Source: CAKZLS01 sp963701445 (GTDB taxonomy: Bacteria > Pseudomonadota > Alphaproteobacteria > Rhodospirillales > Defluviicoccaceae). From it: a stretch of 64,000 nt of DNA. Numbering within the stretch: position 1 is the stretch's first letter; each line of letters opens with the position of its first letter. The stretch covers positions 62,001-126,000 of the forward strand of contig CAVPAM010000039.1 in assembly GCA_963701445.1 (NCBI GenBank). The letters are read 5' to 3'. Under the pieces are notes generated by a model. That model saw only the letters and a program-made list of their open reading frames with translations, ran no database searches and was not told the DNA's origin. The translations under genes and the position numbers were made by a program. Positions 37,639 to 48,269 of this stretch are shown one piece after another.

Positions 37639-37656
37639 GGGAGAGGACATCGGACC

Positions 37657-38525
<869 letters not shown>

Positions 38526-38529
<4 letters not shown>

Positions 38530-39329
38530 GGATCAGCAAGGGCGCCATCGGCCTGATCATCTACCTGGTCCTGTTGATGCTTCCCATCTACTGGATGCTC
38601 AACATGTCGCTTCGGACCAACGCCGACATCCTCGGGACGTTCTCGCTCTACCCCTCGTCGCCCACCCTGGAGAACTACATCGCGATCTTCACCGACGAGT
38701 CCTGGTACTCCGGCTATATCAATTCCATCATCTACGTCAGCATGAACACCGTCATCTCGCTGACGGTGGCCCTGCCGGCGGCCTACGCGTTCTCCCGCTA
38801 CCGGTTCCTCGGCGACAAGCACATGTTCTTCTGGCTGCTGACCAACCGGATGGCGCCGCCGGCGGTGTTCCTGCTGCCGTTCTTCCAGCTTTATTCCACC
38901 TTCGGGCTGATCGACACCCACATCGCGGTGGCGCTCGCCCACTGCCTGTTCAACGTGCCCCTGGCGGTCTGGATCCTCGAGGGCTTCATGTCCGGCGTGC
39001 CGCGCGAGATCGACGAGACGGCGTACATCGACGGCTACAGCTTCCCCCGGTTCTTCCTCACCGTGTTCCTGCCGCTGATCCGCTCGGGCATCGGCGTCAC
39101 CGCGTTCTTCTGTTTCATGTTCAGTTGGGTGGAACTGCTGCTGGCCCGCACCCTCACCACCACCGCCGCCAAACCCATCGCCGCCACCATGACCCGCACC
39201 GTCAGCGCCACCGGCCTCGACTGGGGGCTGCTCGCCGCCGCCGGGATCCTGACCATCGTGCCCGGCGCGCTGGTGATCTATTTCGTCCGCAACTACATGG
39301 CCAAGGGCTTTGCCCTGGGCCGCGTCTAG
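38526..39329 (+). CDS. glpQ: Glycerol ABC transporter permease GlpQ
   Basis: This 267-residue MalG-like permease has six helices. The first is GLIIYLVLLMLPIYWMLNMS. The EAA loop is FMSGVPREIDETAYIDGYSF followed by RFFLTVFLPLIRSG. The C-terminus FVRNYMAKGFALGRV is typical of this subfamily. It is not the glycerophosphodiesterase that shares the symbol in enterobacteria. glpU follows after 18 bases. Confidence 0.94.
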
Positions 39330-39347
39330 GTCGGGGAGGGCCGGAGC

Positions 39348-39623
39348 ATGTTCGAATGGATGGCATGGACGCTTCCCACGGCGGTATTCTTCACCGTCAT
39401 CGCGCTGATCCTCTGCGCCATGACGGTCTGGGAGGTGGTCTCGCCCAACATGGAGCGCCGGGGTTTCCTGCCCATCGCGACGACGCGCGGCGACCGCCTT
39501 TTCATCGGCCTTCTGGGCAGCGCCTACATTCATCTCCTGTGGCTCGCCACGACGGAGCTGACCCTGTGGATCGCGCTCGCCATTTCGCTGGTCTACATGG
39601 CCGTCATGATGCGCTACGGTTGA
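39348..39623 (+). CDS. glpU: DUF2160 small membrane protein GlpU
   Basis: This 91-residue protein has two to three hydrophobic helices (TLPTAVFFTVIALILCAMTV; LFIGLLGSAYIHLLWLATTE; TLWIALAISLVYMAVMMRYG). It begins MFEWMAWTLP. Genes of this kind lie between glpQ and glpV in alphaproteobacterial glycerol loci; the function is not established. A GGAG precedes the start, and strong hairpins follow its stop. Confidence 0.85.
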   Translation: MFEWMAWTLPTAVFFTVIALILCAMTVWEVVSPNMERRGFLPIATTRGDRLFIGLLGSAYIHLLWLATTELTLWIALAISLVYMAVMMRYG

Positions 39624-39658
39624 ACCGGATCGAAAGATCGGGGACGTCGAACGTTCCC

Positions 39659-39762
39659 GGCGGATCGGAGCCTCCGCCGATCCGCCGCCGCGAAGACCGC
39701 GAGAAAAGGGGGGCACGGCGGCATTTAACGCCGCGGATATTAAAGGCGGCGATCAACGCCGC
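39659..39762 (+). promoter_or_regulatory. Hairpin cluster between glpU and glpV
   Basis: A 10-bp perfect stem GGCGGATCGG / CCGATCCGCC (39659-39668 with 39677-39686) is followed by two mutually exclusive short stems. The segment GCGGCG (39746-39751) can pair with CGCCGC upstream (39729-39734) or with CGCCGC downstream (39757-39762). The two CGCCGC segments lie in direct repeats AACGCCGCGG(A/G)TATT. Such structures between permease and binding-protein genes often adjust transcript ends or stability, so that binding protein is made in excess. Confidence 0.5.
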
Positions 39763-39792
39763 GGGTATTGTGTAAACAATGGGAGAGTAACG

Positions 39793-41571
<1,779 letters not shown>

Positions 41572-41595
41572 CCCCCCACACCCAGGGACCATGGC

Positions 41596-41626
41596 AACGG
41601 CGGGCCCAGTGCCCGCCGTTTTTTTT
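41596..41626 (+). terminator. Intrinsic terminator of the glp operon
   Basis: A perfect 10-bp stem AACGGCGGGC / GCCCGCCGTT with the 5-base loop CCAGT is followed by eight T (41619-41626). It begins 25 bases after the glpV stop. Confidence 0.9.
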
Positions 41627-41678
41627 CGGCCGGCGCCGGCTCTTCTCATGACCCTGGCGGCGTCTTCATGACCCAAAA

Positions 41679-41736
41679 ATCTACTGTGCATAGGGTTGTT
41701 TTGCATAAATCGCGTTACACCCCCCCCCACCCCCCA
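41679..41736 (+). repeat. Dispersed repeat, copy 2, with C-rich tail
   Basis: CTACTGTGCATAGGGTTG followed by TTTTGCATAAA matches copy 1 at 2679-2734 with a few substitutions. It is again followed by C-runs (nine C, then six after an A). The remaining gap up to sodC has no other recognisable feature. Confidence 0.65.
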
Positions 41737-41929
41737 TGTCTCCGGTTGCACAGGAACAAAGGATCCCGGTCCGCCGTTTAAGCTCCTTGAGACCTTTCAA
41801 TTCCATCGAACTTGGAACCGCCCTGGCCGCGGCGGCTCGAAGGTGTCCATATAGTCAGCGAGGGGAACGGATCACCGCCGTTGGTTCGCCCCCGCCGTTA
41901 AACGGAAACCCGAAACGAGGAGGAGAGAT

Positions 41930-42469
41930 ATGCGCGCTGTTTTTGGTAACGGACTTCTGCGATCGGCCGCGGTCTTGGCGGCGCTGGGTCTGGCGGCACC
42001 AGCGCTCGCGGCCGACGGGACGCGTACCGCCGTCGCCGAGATGGCCGACGCCGAGGGACAGAATGTCGGACGCGTCACGTTGACGGAGCCGAAGGACGGC
42101 CAGGGCATCATCGTCGAGGCGACGCTGAGCGACCTGACGCCCGGCGTCCACGCCATTCACATCCATGAGACCGGCAAATGCGATCCGCCGGACTTCAAGA
42201 GCGCCGGCGGCCATTTCAACCCGACTTCCAAGAAACACGGGATCGTGGATCCGGAGGGCATGCACGCCGGCGATCTTCCCAACCTGTCCGTTCCGGAGTC
42301 GGGACGCGTCGAGGTTTCGATGTTCGCCGATCGGTTCCGGCTTGACGATACCCTGTTCGACGCGGACGGCGCCGCCGTGGTCGTGCACGCGAATGCCGAC
42401 GACTACCGGACCGATCCGGCGGGTGACGCCGGGCCCCGCGTCGCCTGCGGCGTGATCGAAAAGAAATAG
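41930..42469 (+). CDS. sodC: Periplasmic Cu/Zn superoxide dismutase
   Basis: This 179-residue enzyme converts superoxide to oxygen and peroxide in the periplasm. The signal peptide is LLRSAAVLAALGLAAPALAA. The metal ligands are all present: His77 and His79 in HAIHIHETGKC, His95 in GGHFNP, His103, His112 and Asp115 in GMHAGDLPN, and His153 in VVVHANADDY. The disulfide cysteines are Cys84 and Cys173. GAGGAGAG precedes the start. Confidence 0.95.
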   Translation: MRAVFGNGLLRSAAVLAALGLAAPALAADGTRTAVAEMADAEGQNVGRVTLTEPKDGQGIIVEATLSDLTPGVHAIHIHETGKCDPPDFKSAGGHFNPTSKKHGIVDPEGMHAGDLPNLSVPESGRVEVSMFADRFRLDDTLFDADGAAVVVHANADDYRTDPAGDAGPRVACGVIEKK

Positions 42470-42601
42470 GCACGCGCCGGACGGCCCGGGCACCCGGGCC
42501 TTCGACCGAGCCGGCCATCCGCCGCGTCACCGTGACGCGATCCCTTGCCACGCGCGCGCAACGGCCGCACAGTGCGGCCGGCTTCGCAAGGGGGCGCGCG
42601 G

Positions 42602-43423
42602 ATGGCGGCTGATCTGTTCTTTGTTTTCACGAAGGTGCTCGGGACGCTCGCCCTGCCGAGCAACCTTTTGACGATCGGCATCGGCGGCGGCGCCGTTCTG
42701 TTGTGCACGCGCTGGCGGACCCTGGGGCGGCGGCTGGTGTTCGTGTTCGCCGGCCTGTTGGCGGTGGTGGGCATCCTTCCCGTGGGCTCGTGGCTGCTGA
42801 TGCCGCTGGAGAACCGATTTCCCGCCGACCCCCCGCTGCCGCCCGGACTCGCGGGCGTCATCGTGCTGGGCGGCGCGCCGCGGGTCGATGTCTCGGCCGC
42901 CCGCGGCCAGCCGGTCTTCAGCGACGCGGCCGAACGGATGACCGCGCTGGTCGAGCTTGAGAAGCGGCTGCCCGGTATCCCGATCGTGTTCACCGGCGGC
43001 TCGGCGATCCTCTCGCGATCGTCCATGACCGAGGCCGAGGTCGTCGCGCGGTTCCTCGAACGCCAGCGCGTGGATCCCGGCCGCGTCATCCTGGAGGACC
43101 GGTCGCGCAACACCCACGAGAACGCGGTCTTCACCCACGCGCTGATCGCCCCCGAGCCGGGGTCGTGCTGGCTGCTGGTCACGTCCGCCTATCACATGCC
43201 GCGATCGGTCGGCGTGTTCCGCCAGGCCGGCTGGCGGGTGCTGCCGTACCCCGTGGATTTCCGCACCACGGGCGAGATGGGCGTGCTTGACGCGAGGGGC
43301 GCGGGAGAACGGCTGAGCGAGCTCGATCTCGCCGCCCGTGCCTGGGCCGCCTTGGCCGTCTACGCGCTGACGGGCCGCGCGTCGGCGTTCCTTCCGGGGC
43401 CGCGCGAACCGGCCTGTTCCTGA
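42602..43423 (+). CDS. YdcF-family (DUF218) membrane protein
   Basis: This 273-residue protein has two N-terminal helices (VLGTLALPSNLLTIGIGGGA; RLVFVFAGLLAVVGILPVGS) and a DUF218 domain. That domain shows AGVIVLGGAPRVDVSAARGQ, FTGGSAILSRSSMTEAEVVA, DRSRNTHENAVFT and LVTSAYHMPRSVGVFRQAGW. ElyC/YdcF proteins are linked to envelope carbon-lipid homeostasis, but a catalytic role is not established. The start at 42602 is preferred over an earlier Met because it opens directly before the first helix. Confidence 0.85.
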   Translation: MAADLFFVFTKVLGTLALPSNLLTIGIGGGAVLLCTRWRTLGRRLVFVFAGLLAVVGILPVGSWLLMPLENRFPADPPLPPGLAGVIVLGGAPRVDVSAARGQPVFSDAAERMTALVELEKRLPGIPIVFTGGSAILSRSSMTEAEVVARFLERQRVDPGRVILEDRSRNTHENAVFTHALIAPEPGSCWLLVTSAYHMPRSVGVFRQAGWRVLPYPVDFRTTGEMGVLDARGAGERLSELDLAARAWAALAVYALTGRASAFLPGPREPACS

Positions 43424-43564
43424 GCGGCACGCCGCGCATCGGCGCGTTCGCGGCGCGGGGCTTGCGCGCGGCCCTCCGCCGGACCCATATGGCAAGCGCC
43501 GGCGCCGTCTCTCCAGGCTGACGGGAAGGCGGACGGCCGGCGCCTCTTGGGCCGATGCGAAACC

Positions 43565-44551
43565 ATGACCGACGTTCTCGAACCCATTGACGCCGCCGGC
43601 GCGCGATCCATCGTCAACGCCGCCATCGACCGCTACGTCGCGGCCCGCCATGCGCGGGTGGATGCCTTCGTCGACGACAATTTCACGCTGTGGAAGTCCA
43701 TCCGCCTGCATCGTCACGCGGTCGGCTACGATCTGGTCCGGGCGCCCGCCAACCTCGCGATGATGGTCCCTTACCTCGCCACCCAGGTGGCGGCGGCCGG
43801 CGCCGGCAAGCTGAAGGCCGGCAAGACCGCCGCCTGGCTGCGGAGCCGCAGGTTCTTCCTCGCCACCGACGTGGCGCGGGAGCTCGAATGGCGGCTGCAC
43901 GCCGATCTCCTGGAACTCCCCTACGGCGACGGGACCCGGCGGGCCGACCATGACGCCCTCGCCGAGGAGATCCTGCGCGATCCCCGGCTGGCGGCGGCGC
44001 TGCACCTGATGGAAGAAACGCTGCTGCGGCACAAGAAGGATCCGGCGATCCAGGGCCGCGTGAAGGAAATGCTCGAAACCTATGCCGGCGCGCGCAACGC
44101 GGTGGCGGAGCTGGCCGCCAACCTGGCCATGGCGGGCACCGGCGCGGCCCTGTTCAAGCAGCTCACCCCGGGCGCGCTGTCGCTCGGGCCGGCGGTGGCG
44201 GCGGCCATCGCCCACCAGGCGGCGGTGGCCACCTTCCCGCTCGGCGCCGGAGCGGGCGGTCTGTGGTACGGGCTCGTCGGCGTCAGCCCGTCGGCCGGTC
44301 TGGTGGTGGGCGCCACCGGCGGCCTGATGGCGGCGACGGCGGTGGCGACGGCCTTCGCGGGCGTCATCGGCGATCCAATCCAGCGCGCCCTCGGCCTGCA
44401 CCAGCGCCGCCTGCACAAGCTCATCGACGCCCTCGGCGACGAGTTGAAAGGCGAGAGCAAAACCGCCTACCAGGTCCGCGACCATTACGCGGCCCGCATC
44501 TTCGACCTCGTCGACGTCGCCCGCGCCACCTACCGCCTCGCCACCGGATAG
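43565..44551 (+). CDS. Hypothetical protein with glycine-rich membrane segments
   Basis: This 328-residue protein is one I cannot assign with certainty. It resembles uncharacterised DUF-type proteins of alphaproteobacteria. The N-terminal half is charged (VNAAIDRYVAARHARVDAFV, HRHAVGYDLVRAPANLAMMV). The C-terminal half has Gly/Ala-rich hydrophobic stretches (LGPAVAAAIAHQAAVATFPL; GLVVGATGGLMAATAVATAF), compatible with two or three membrane helices. MTDVLEP is taken as the start, although an in-frame Met lies 18 bases earlier. No partner gene is evident. Confidence 0.6.
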   Translation: MTDVLEPIDAAGARSIVNAAIDRYVAARHARVDAFVDDNFTLWKSIRLHRHAVGYDLVRAPANLAMMVPYLATQVAAAGAGKLKAGKTAAWLRSRRFFLATDVARELEWRLHADLLELPYGDGTRRADHDALAEEILRDPRLAAALHLMEETLLRHKKDPAIQGRVKEMLETYAGARNAVAELAANLAMAGTGAALFKQLTPGALSLGPAVAAAIAHQAAVATFPLGAGAGGLWYGLVGVSPSAGLVVGATGGLMAATAVATAFAGVIGDPIQRALGLHQRRLHKLIDALGDELKGESKTAYQVRDHYAARIFDLVDVARATYRLATG

Positions 44552-44719
44552 CCGGAGACGAGCCGCCCGCGACGTCGGCGGGCCGCGCCACGAAGCGCCG
44601 ATGCACGCCGCGGTTCAATCAACGAAAGCGGGGACCACCCCTTGCAACGACGAAGGGAACGCCCAATGTGCATGGCCAGATGTACCGGTTACCGAACGCA
44701 AGGAAAACGGGAGCAACAA

Positions 44720-44968
44720 ATGTTCAAGCGCATTCTTGCCGCGGCCGCCCTGGTTCTGCTGGTGGCCACTCCGGCTTTCGCCTTTCACTGCCCGGCGGAC
44801 ATGGCCAAGATCGACGCGGCCTTGGCCGAGAACCCGAAACTTTCGCCTGAACAACTGGACGAGGTGAAGGCACTTCGATCCGAGGGCGAGACCCTGCACA
44901 ACGAAGGCAACCACGCTGAATCGGTCAAGGTTCTCGCGCAGGCAATGAAAATCCTGGATATCAAGTAA
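44720..44968 (+). CDS. Small exported helical protein
   Basis: This 82-residue protein has a clear signal peptide (MFKRILAAAALVLLVATPAFA) followed by FHCPADMAKIDAALAENPKL and a helical, charged mature part of about 60 residues. One cysteine follows the cleavage site. Similar short periplasmic proteins are widespread and unassigned. The frame extends further upstream, but the signal peptide fixes the start. Confidence 0.7.
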   Translation: MFKRILAAAALVLLVATPAFAFHCPADMAKIDAALAENPKLSPEQLDEVKALRSEGETLHNEGNHAESVKVLAQAMKILDIK

Positions 44969-45046
44969 CGCGCGATCTCCAGCCCGCGACGGGGGTGAAC
45001 CGCGCAACGGTGCCCCGACGGCAACGCTCGGCGGTAGGAACCCCTT

Positions 45047-45081
45047 GAGACGACCGATCAACGGGCATTGACGGTCGTCTC
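45047..45081. other. Strong hairpin in the 44969-45278 gap
   Basis: GAGACGACCG (45047-45056) pairs perfectly with CGGTCGTCTC (45072-45081). With one bulged A the stem extends by TCAA/TTGA, leaving the loop CGGGCA. No T-run follows. It may terminate the small upstream gene or mark an RNA element. The rest of this 310-base gap has no gene. Confidence 0.55.
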
Positions 45082-45278
45082 CGCCGGCTGAGGTTTGCGC
45101 TCGAAGCCGGGACTTCGGCCTCTGGTGACACAGCCCGATTTTCCCTTGTCACCTCTTCACCCATTTACCGTCGCCACAGGGTCGCGTTCCCCGCTCCTCC
45201 GTGCCGCGCCAAGCGTGACCCCGCGCTTGGCCAGATGCTATACACCCCTCCCTTGACATCCACTTGCCGAGGCCCCCG

Positions 45279-46200
45279 ATGCACGGCGCGCACCCTTCAC
45301 GAACAGCAGCGATCGGCACGCTCGCCGGGTTCATGGCGGTGCTGCTGTGGGCGTTGCTGGCGTTGTTCACCACGGGAGCAAAAGGCATTCCGCCGTTCCA
45401 GCTCGTCGCCATGACCTTCGCGCTGGTGTTCGTTCTCGCCATGGCGCTGATGGTGGCGCGGGGCGGCGTGGCGCGGCTGCGGTGTCCTCCGCCAGCCGCC
45501 GCCGGTCTGGCTGCTCGGGGTCGGCGGGCTGTTCGGTTACCACTTCTTCTACTTTCTGGCGCTCGGCAACGCGCCGCCGGCGGACGCCAGCCTGATCGCC
45601 TATCTGTGGCCGCTGCTGATCGTTCTGTTCTCCGCCCTCCTCCCCGGCGAACGCCTGCGCTGGTTCCATGTCCTGGGCGCGCTGGCCGGGTTCGCCGGCG
45701 CGGGGTTGCTGGTCACCGACGGCGGAGAACTCGCCTTCGACAACCGCTACGCGCTCGGCTATCTGGCGGCGGGCGCCTGCGCCCTGATCTGGTCGAGCTA
45801 TTCCGTTCTGAACCGCTCGTTCAAGCAGGTGCCCACCGACGTGGTCGGCGGTTTCTGCGGCGCCGTGGCGGTCCTCGGCGCGGCCTGCCACCTGATGTTC
45901 GAGGACACCGTGACGCCGCTGCCCGGACAGTGGCTGGCCATCGCCGCGCTCGGGCTCGGGCCGGTGGGGGCCGCCTTCTTCCTGTGGGACCATGGCACCA
46001 AACACGGACACATCCAGCTTTTGGGGGTTTCGTCGTACGCCGCGCCGCTGCTATCCACCATCGTGCTGGTGGCGTTCGGCCTGGCGCCGGCGACGCCCGT
46101 GCTGGCCATCGCCTGCGTGCTGATCGTCCTTGGCGCGGCGGTCGCGTCGGCGGATATACTCGGACGGTCGTTCAGGACACGGAGAGGCGCGGCCCCATGA
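45279..46200 (+). CDS. EamA-family (DMT) transporter (one-base frameshift)
   Basis: This ten-helix inner-membrane drug/metabolite exporter has two EamA repeats. The first part (HPSRTAAIGTLAGFMAVLLW ... VARGGVARLR) is in one frame. The rest (PPPVWLLGVGGLFGYHFFYF ... GALAGFAGAGLLVTDGGELA) is in another. The break lies within the C/G-rich run at about 45485-45505 and fits one extra base. Corrected length is about 306 residues. The stop overlaps the next start (ATGA). The substrate may be the organic acid handled by the downstream ligase and hydratase, but this is only inferred from the operon. Confidence 0.8.
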
Positions 46201-47501
46201 CACCCCGACCCAACGCCGAAACCCTCGGGCCCGGTGCCCTGCTGGCCCATCAACGGGCGGCCTGGAAGCGTCAACGCGAGCACGTGGCCAGGAACTCCGA
46301 TTTCTACCGGGCGCTCTGGGACGGCCGCCCGCCGCCCATGGATCTCGACGACCTGCCCGAATTGCCGCTGTCGGACAAATCGCTGTTGCGGATTTCGCAG
46401 GCCGGTCATCCGCCGTTCGGGAACTACCTGGCGGCCCCACGCGCGGCGGTCACGCGGCTTCACCGCACCTCCGGGACCACCGGGCAGGCGATGAACCTGG
46501 CGCTGTCCGCGCGCGATTGCCGGGTGACGGAACGGGTGGGCGCGCGGAGCCAGCGCGCCGCCGGGCTGACGGCCGGGCACACGGTCGTCCACTGCCTCAA
46601 CTACCAGATGTGGATGGGCGGCGTGACCGACCACCTGACCCTGGAGCGCACCGGCGCCACCGTGGTTCCCTTCGGTGTCGGCGCCACCGAGCTTCTGATC
46701 CGTACCATCCGCGAAATCGGCATCACCGCCATTTCCTGCACGCCGTCCTATCCGGCGGTCCTCGAGCGCGTGCTGGCGGAGCATTTTCCCGGTGTTCGTC
46801 CGCGCGACCTCGGACTGAAGCTCGGACTGTTCGGCGGCGAGGCCGGGCTCGACGATCCGGCCCTGCGCGCGCGCATCCGCGAGACCTGGGGCATGGAACC
46901 GCGCAACGCCAATTACGGCGTATCGGACGTGCTCTCCAACTTCGCCGCCCAGTGCGAACACGACACCCGGCTGCACTTCCTCGGCGGAGACGTTCTCTAT
47001 CCCGAACTGATCGATCCCGAAACCGGGTCGCCGCTGCCGATCGGCGACGGCCGACAGGGCGAACTGGTGCTCACCCACCTGGTCCGCGACTGCCAGCCCC
47101 TGGTGCGGTTCCGGAGCGGCGACATCGTCGCCATCGACGACACCGACACTTGCCAATGCGGCCGCACGGGCATGCGGTTCCGGGTGGTGGGGCGGAGCGA
47201 CGACATGGTGGTGGTTCGCGGCCTCAACCTCTTCCCAACCATGGTGGCGGCGGTCATCGGCCGGTTCGCCGAGCTGTCCGGCGACTATCGCATCGTCCTC
47301 GACGGCGGCCCGCCCTACGCCGTTCTCCCGGTCCAGGTGGAACTGGCCAGGGGCCAGGGCGCCGCCGAGGGGCTGGAAGCGCGGATCGAGGAGGCCATCA
47401 AGCACGACCTCGGCGCCACCGCCAAGGTCGTCGTTCTTCCCGAAAACAGCTTTCCGGTCACCGAGGGCAAGACGAAACGCGTCGTGAGAACCGACACATG
47501 A
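46197..47501 (+). CDS. Phenylacetate-CoA ligase-family (PaaK-like) protein
   Basis: This 434-residue adenylate-forming enzyme should activate a carboxylic acid as its CoA thioester. The nucleotide loop is LHRTSGTTGQAMNL. Later motifs are LFGGEAGLDDPALR, NANYGVSDVLSNFAAQCEHD and GQGEL-like RQGELVLTHLVRD. The C-terminal region has GRSDDMVVVRGLNLFPTMV. The substrate is unknown; true PaaK is only one of several specificities. The ATG at 46197 overlaps the EamA stop, and its own stop overlaps the hydratase start. Confidence 0.85.
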   Translation: MTPRPNAETLGPGALLAHQRAAWKRQREHVARNSDFYRALWDGRPPPMDLDDLPELPLSDKSLLRISQAGHPPFGNYLAAPRAAVTRLHRTSGTTGQAMNLALSARDCRVTERVGARSQRAAGLTAGHTVVHCLNYQMWMGGVTDHLTLERTGATVVPFGVGATELLIRTIREIGITAISCTPSYPAVLERVLAEHFPGVRPRDLGLKLGLFGGEAGLDDPALRARIRETWGMEPRNANYGVSDVLSNFAAQCEHDTRLHFLGGDVLYPELIDPETGSPLPIGDGRQGELVLTHLVRDCQPLVRFRSGDIVAIDDTDTCQCGRTGMRFRVVGRSDDMVVVRGLNLFPTMVAAVIGRFAELSGDYRIVLDGGPPYAVLPVQVELARGQGAAEGLEARIEEAIKHDLGATAKVVVLPENSFPVTEGKTKRVVRTDT

Positions 47502-48261
47502 GCGATTTCAGCTTACGAAACGGTGCTGAGCGCGGTCGACGAGCACGGTGTCCGCACCCTCTCGCTGAACCGGCCGGGCAGCCTCAACGCCATGAACCGG
47601 CAACTGATCGACGACGTGGCCCGCGCGTTCGACGACGCGAACGCCGATCCGGCGACGATGGCGATCATCCTTACCGGCGCCGGCCGGGCCTTCTGCGCCG
47701 GCGACGACCGCCAGCAGCACACGCACCCCGCCAACGAGGCCGAGGCCCGCGATCTGGTGGACGCCATCCAGCGGGCGACCCGCGCCATCGTGTTCGGCGA
47801 CAAGCCGGTGGTGGGCGCCATCAACGGCTGGGCGGTGGGCGGCGGGTTCGAATGGGCGATCAACTGCGACTTTCCCATCTGGGCGGACGGCGCCCAGGGG
47901 TTCTTCCCCGAGGTCTCCCTCAACCTGTTCGTCACCGGCGCGGTGACGTCGCTTTTGCCGGCGCTGGTCGGACTGAACAGGGCGCGCGAGATGCTGTTCC
48001 TGGGGAAACGTTACACCGCCTCGGAGCTGGCCGAGATGGGCGTGGCGTGGCGGGTGGTTCCCGGCGGACCGGCTGATGGACGAGGCCCGGGCGGTGGCGA
48101 ACCAACTGGCCGGCCTGCCGCCGCTTTCGGTCCGGGCGATGAAGCGGGTGCTGAACCGCTGCGCCGCCGGCGACCTGAACCGGGCGCTCGCGTTGGAAAC
48201 GGAGGCAACCGTCGCCGGGTTCCTCGACCCCGAGACCACCGAACGCCTCAAGGATTTTTAG
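47498..48261 (+). CDS. Enoyl-CoA hydratase/isomerase family protein (two one-base frameshifts)
   Basis: This crotonase-fold enzyme has the oxyanion loops GAGRAFCAGDD and GAINGWAVGGGFEWAIN. The ATG at 47498 (MSDFS) overlaps the ligase stop. After it the frame shifts at about 47513 to YETVLSAVDEHGVRTLSLNR. A second shift at 48063-48067 separates RVVP from RLMDEARAVANQLAGLPPLS. Both look like single extra bases, and the corrected length is about 253 residues, normal for the family. It likely hydrates the acyl-CoA made by the PaaK-like ligase. Confidence 0.82.
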
Positions 48262-48269
48262 CGCCGGCC

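Noticed and set aside
39720..39780. CRISPR-like repeats between glpU and glpV
   Set aside because: Only two 15-base direct repeats with short spacing; they are better explained as alternative hairpins.
45264..47501. One continuous 745-codon frame joining the transporter start to the CoA ligase
   Set aside because: The middle is out of frame with the EamA helices. It results from a frameshift that lets the transporter start read into the ligase frame, so it is not a real fusion.
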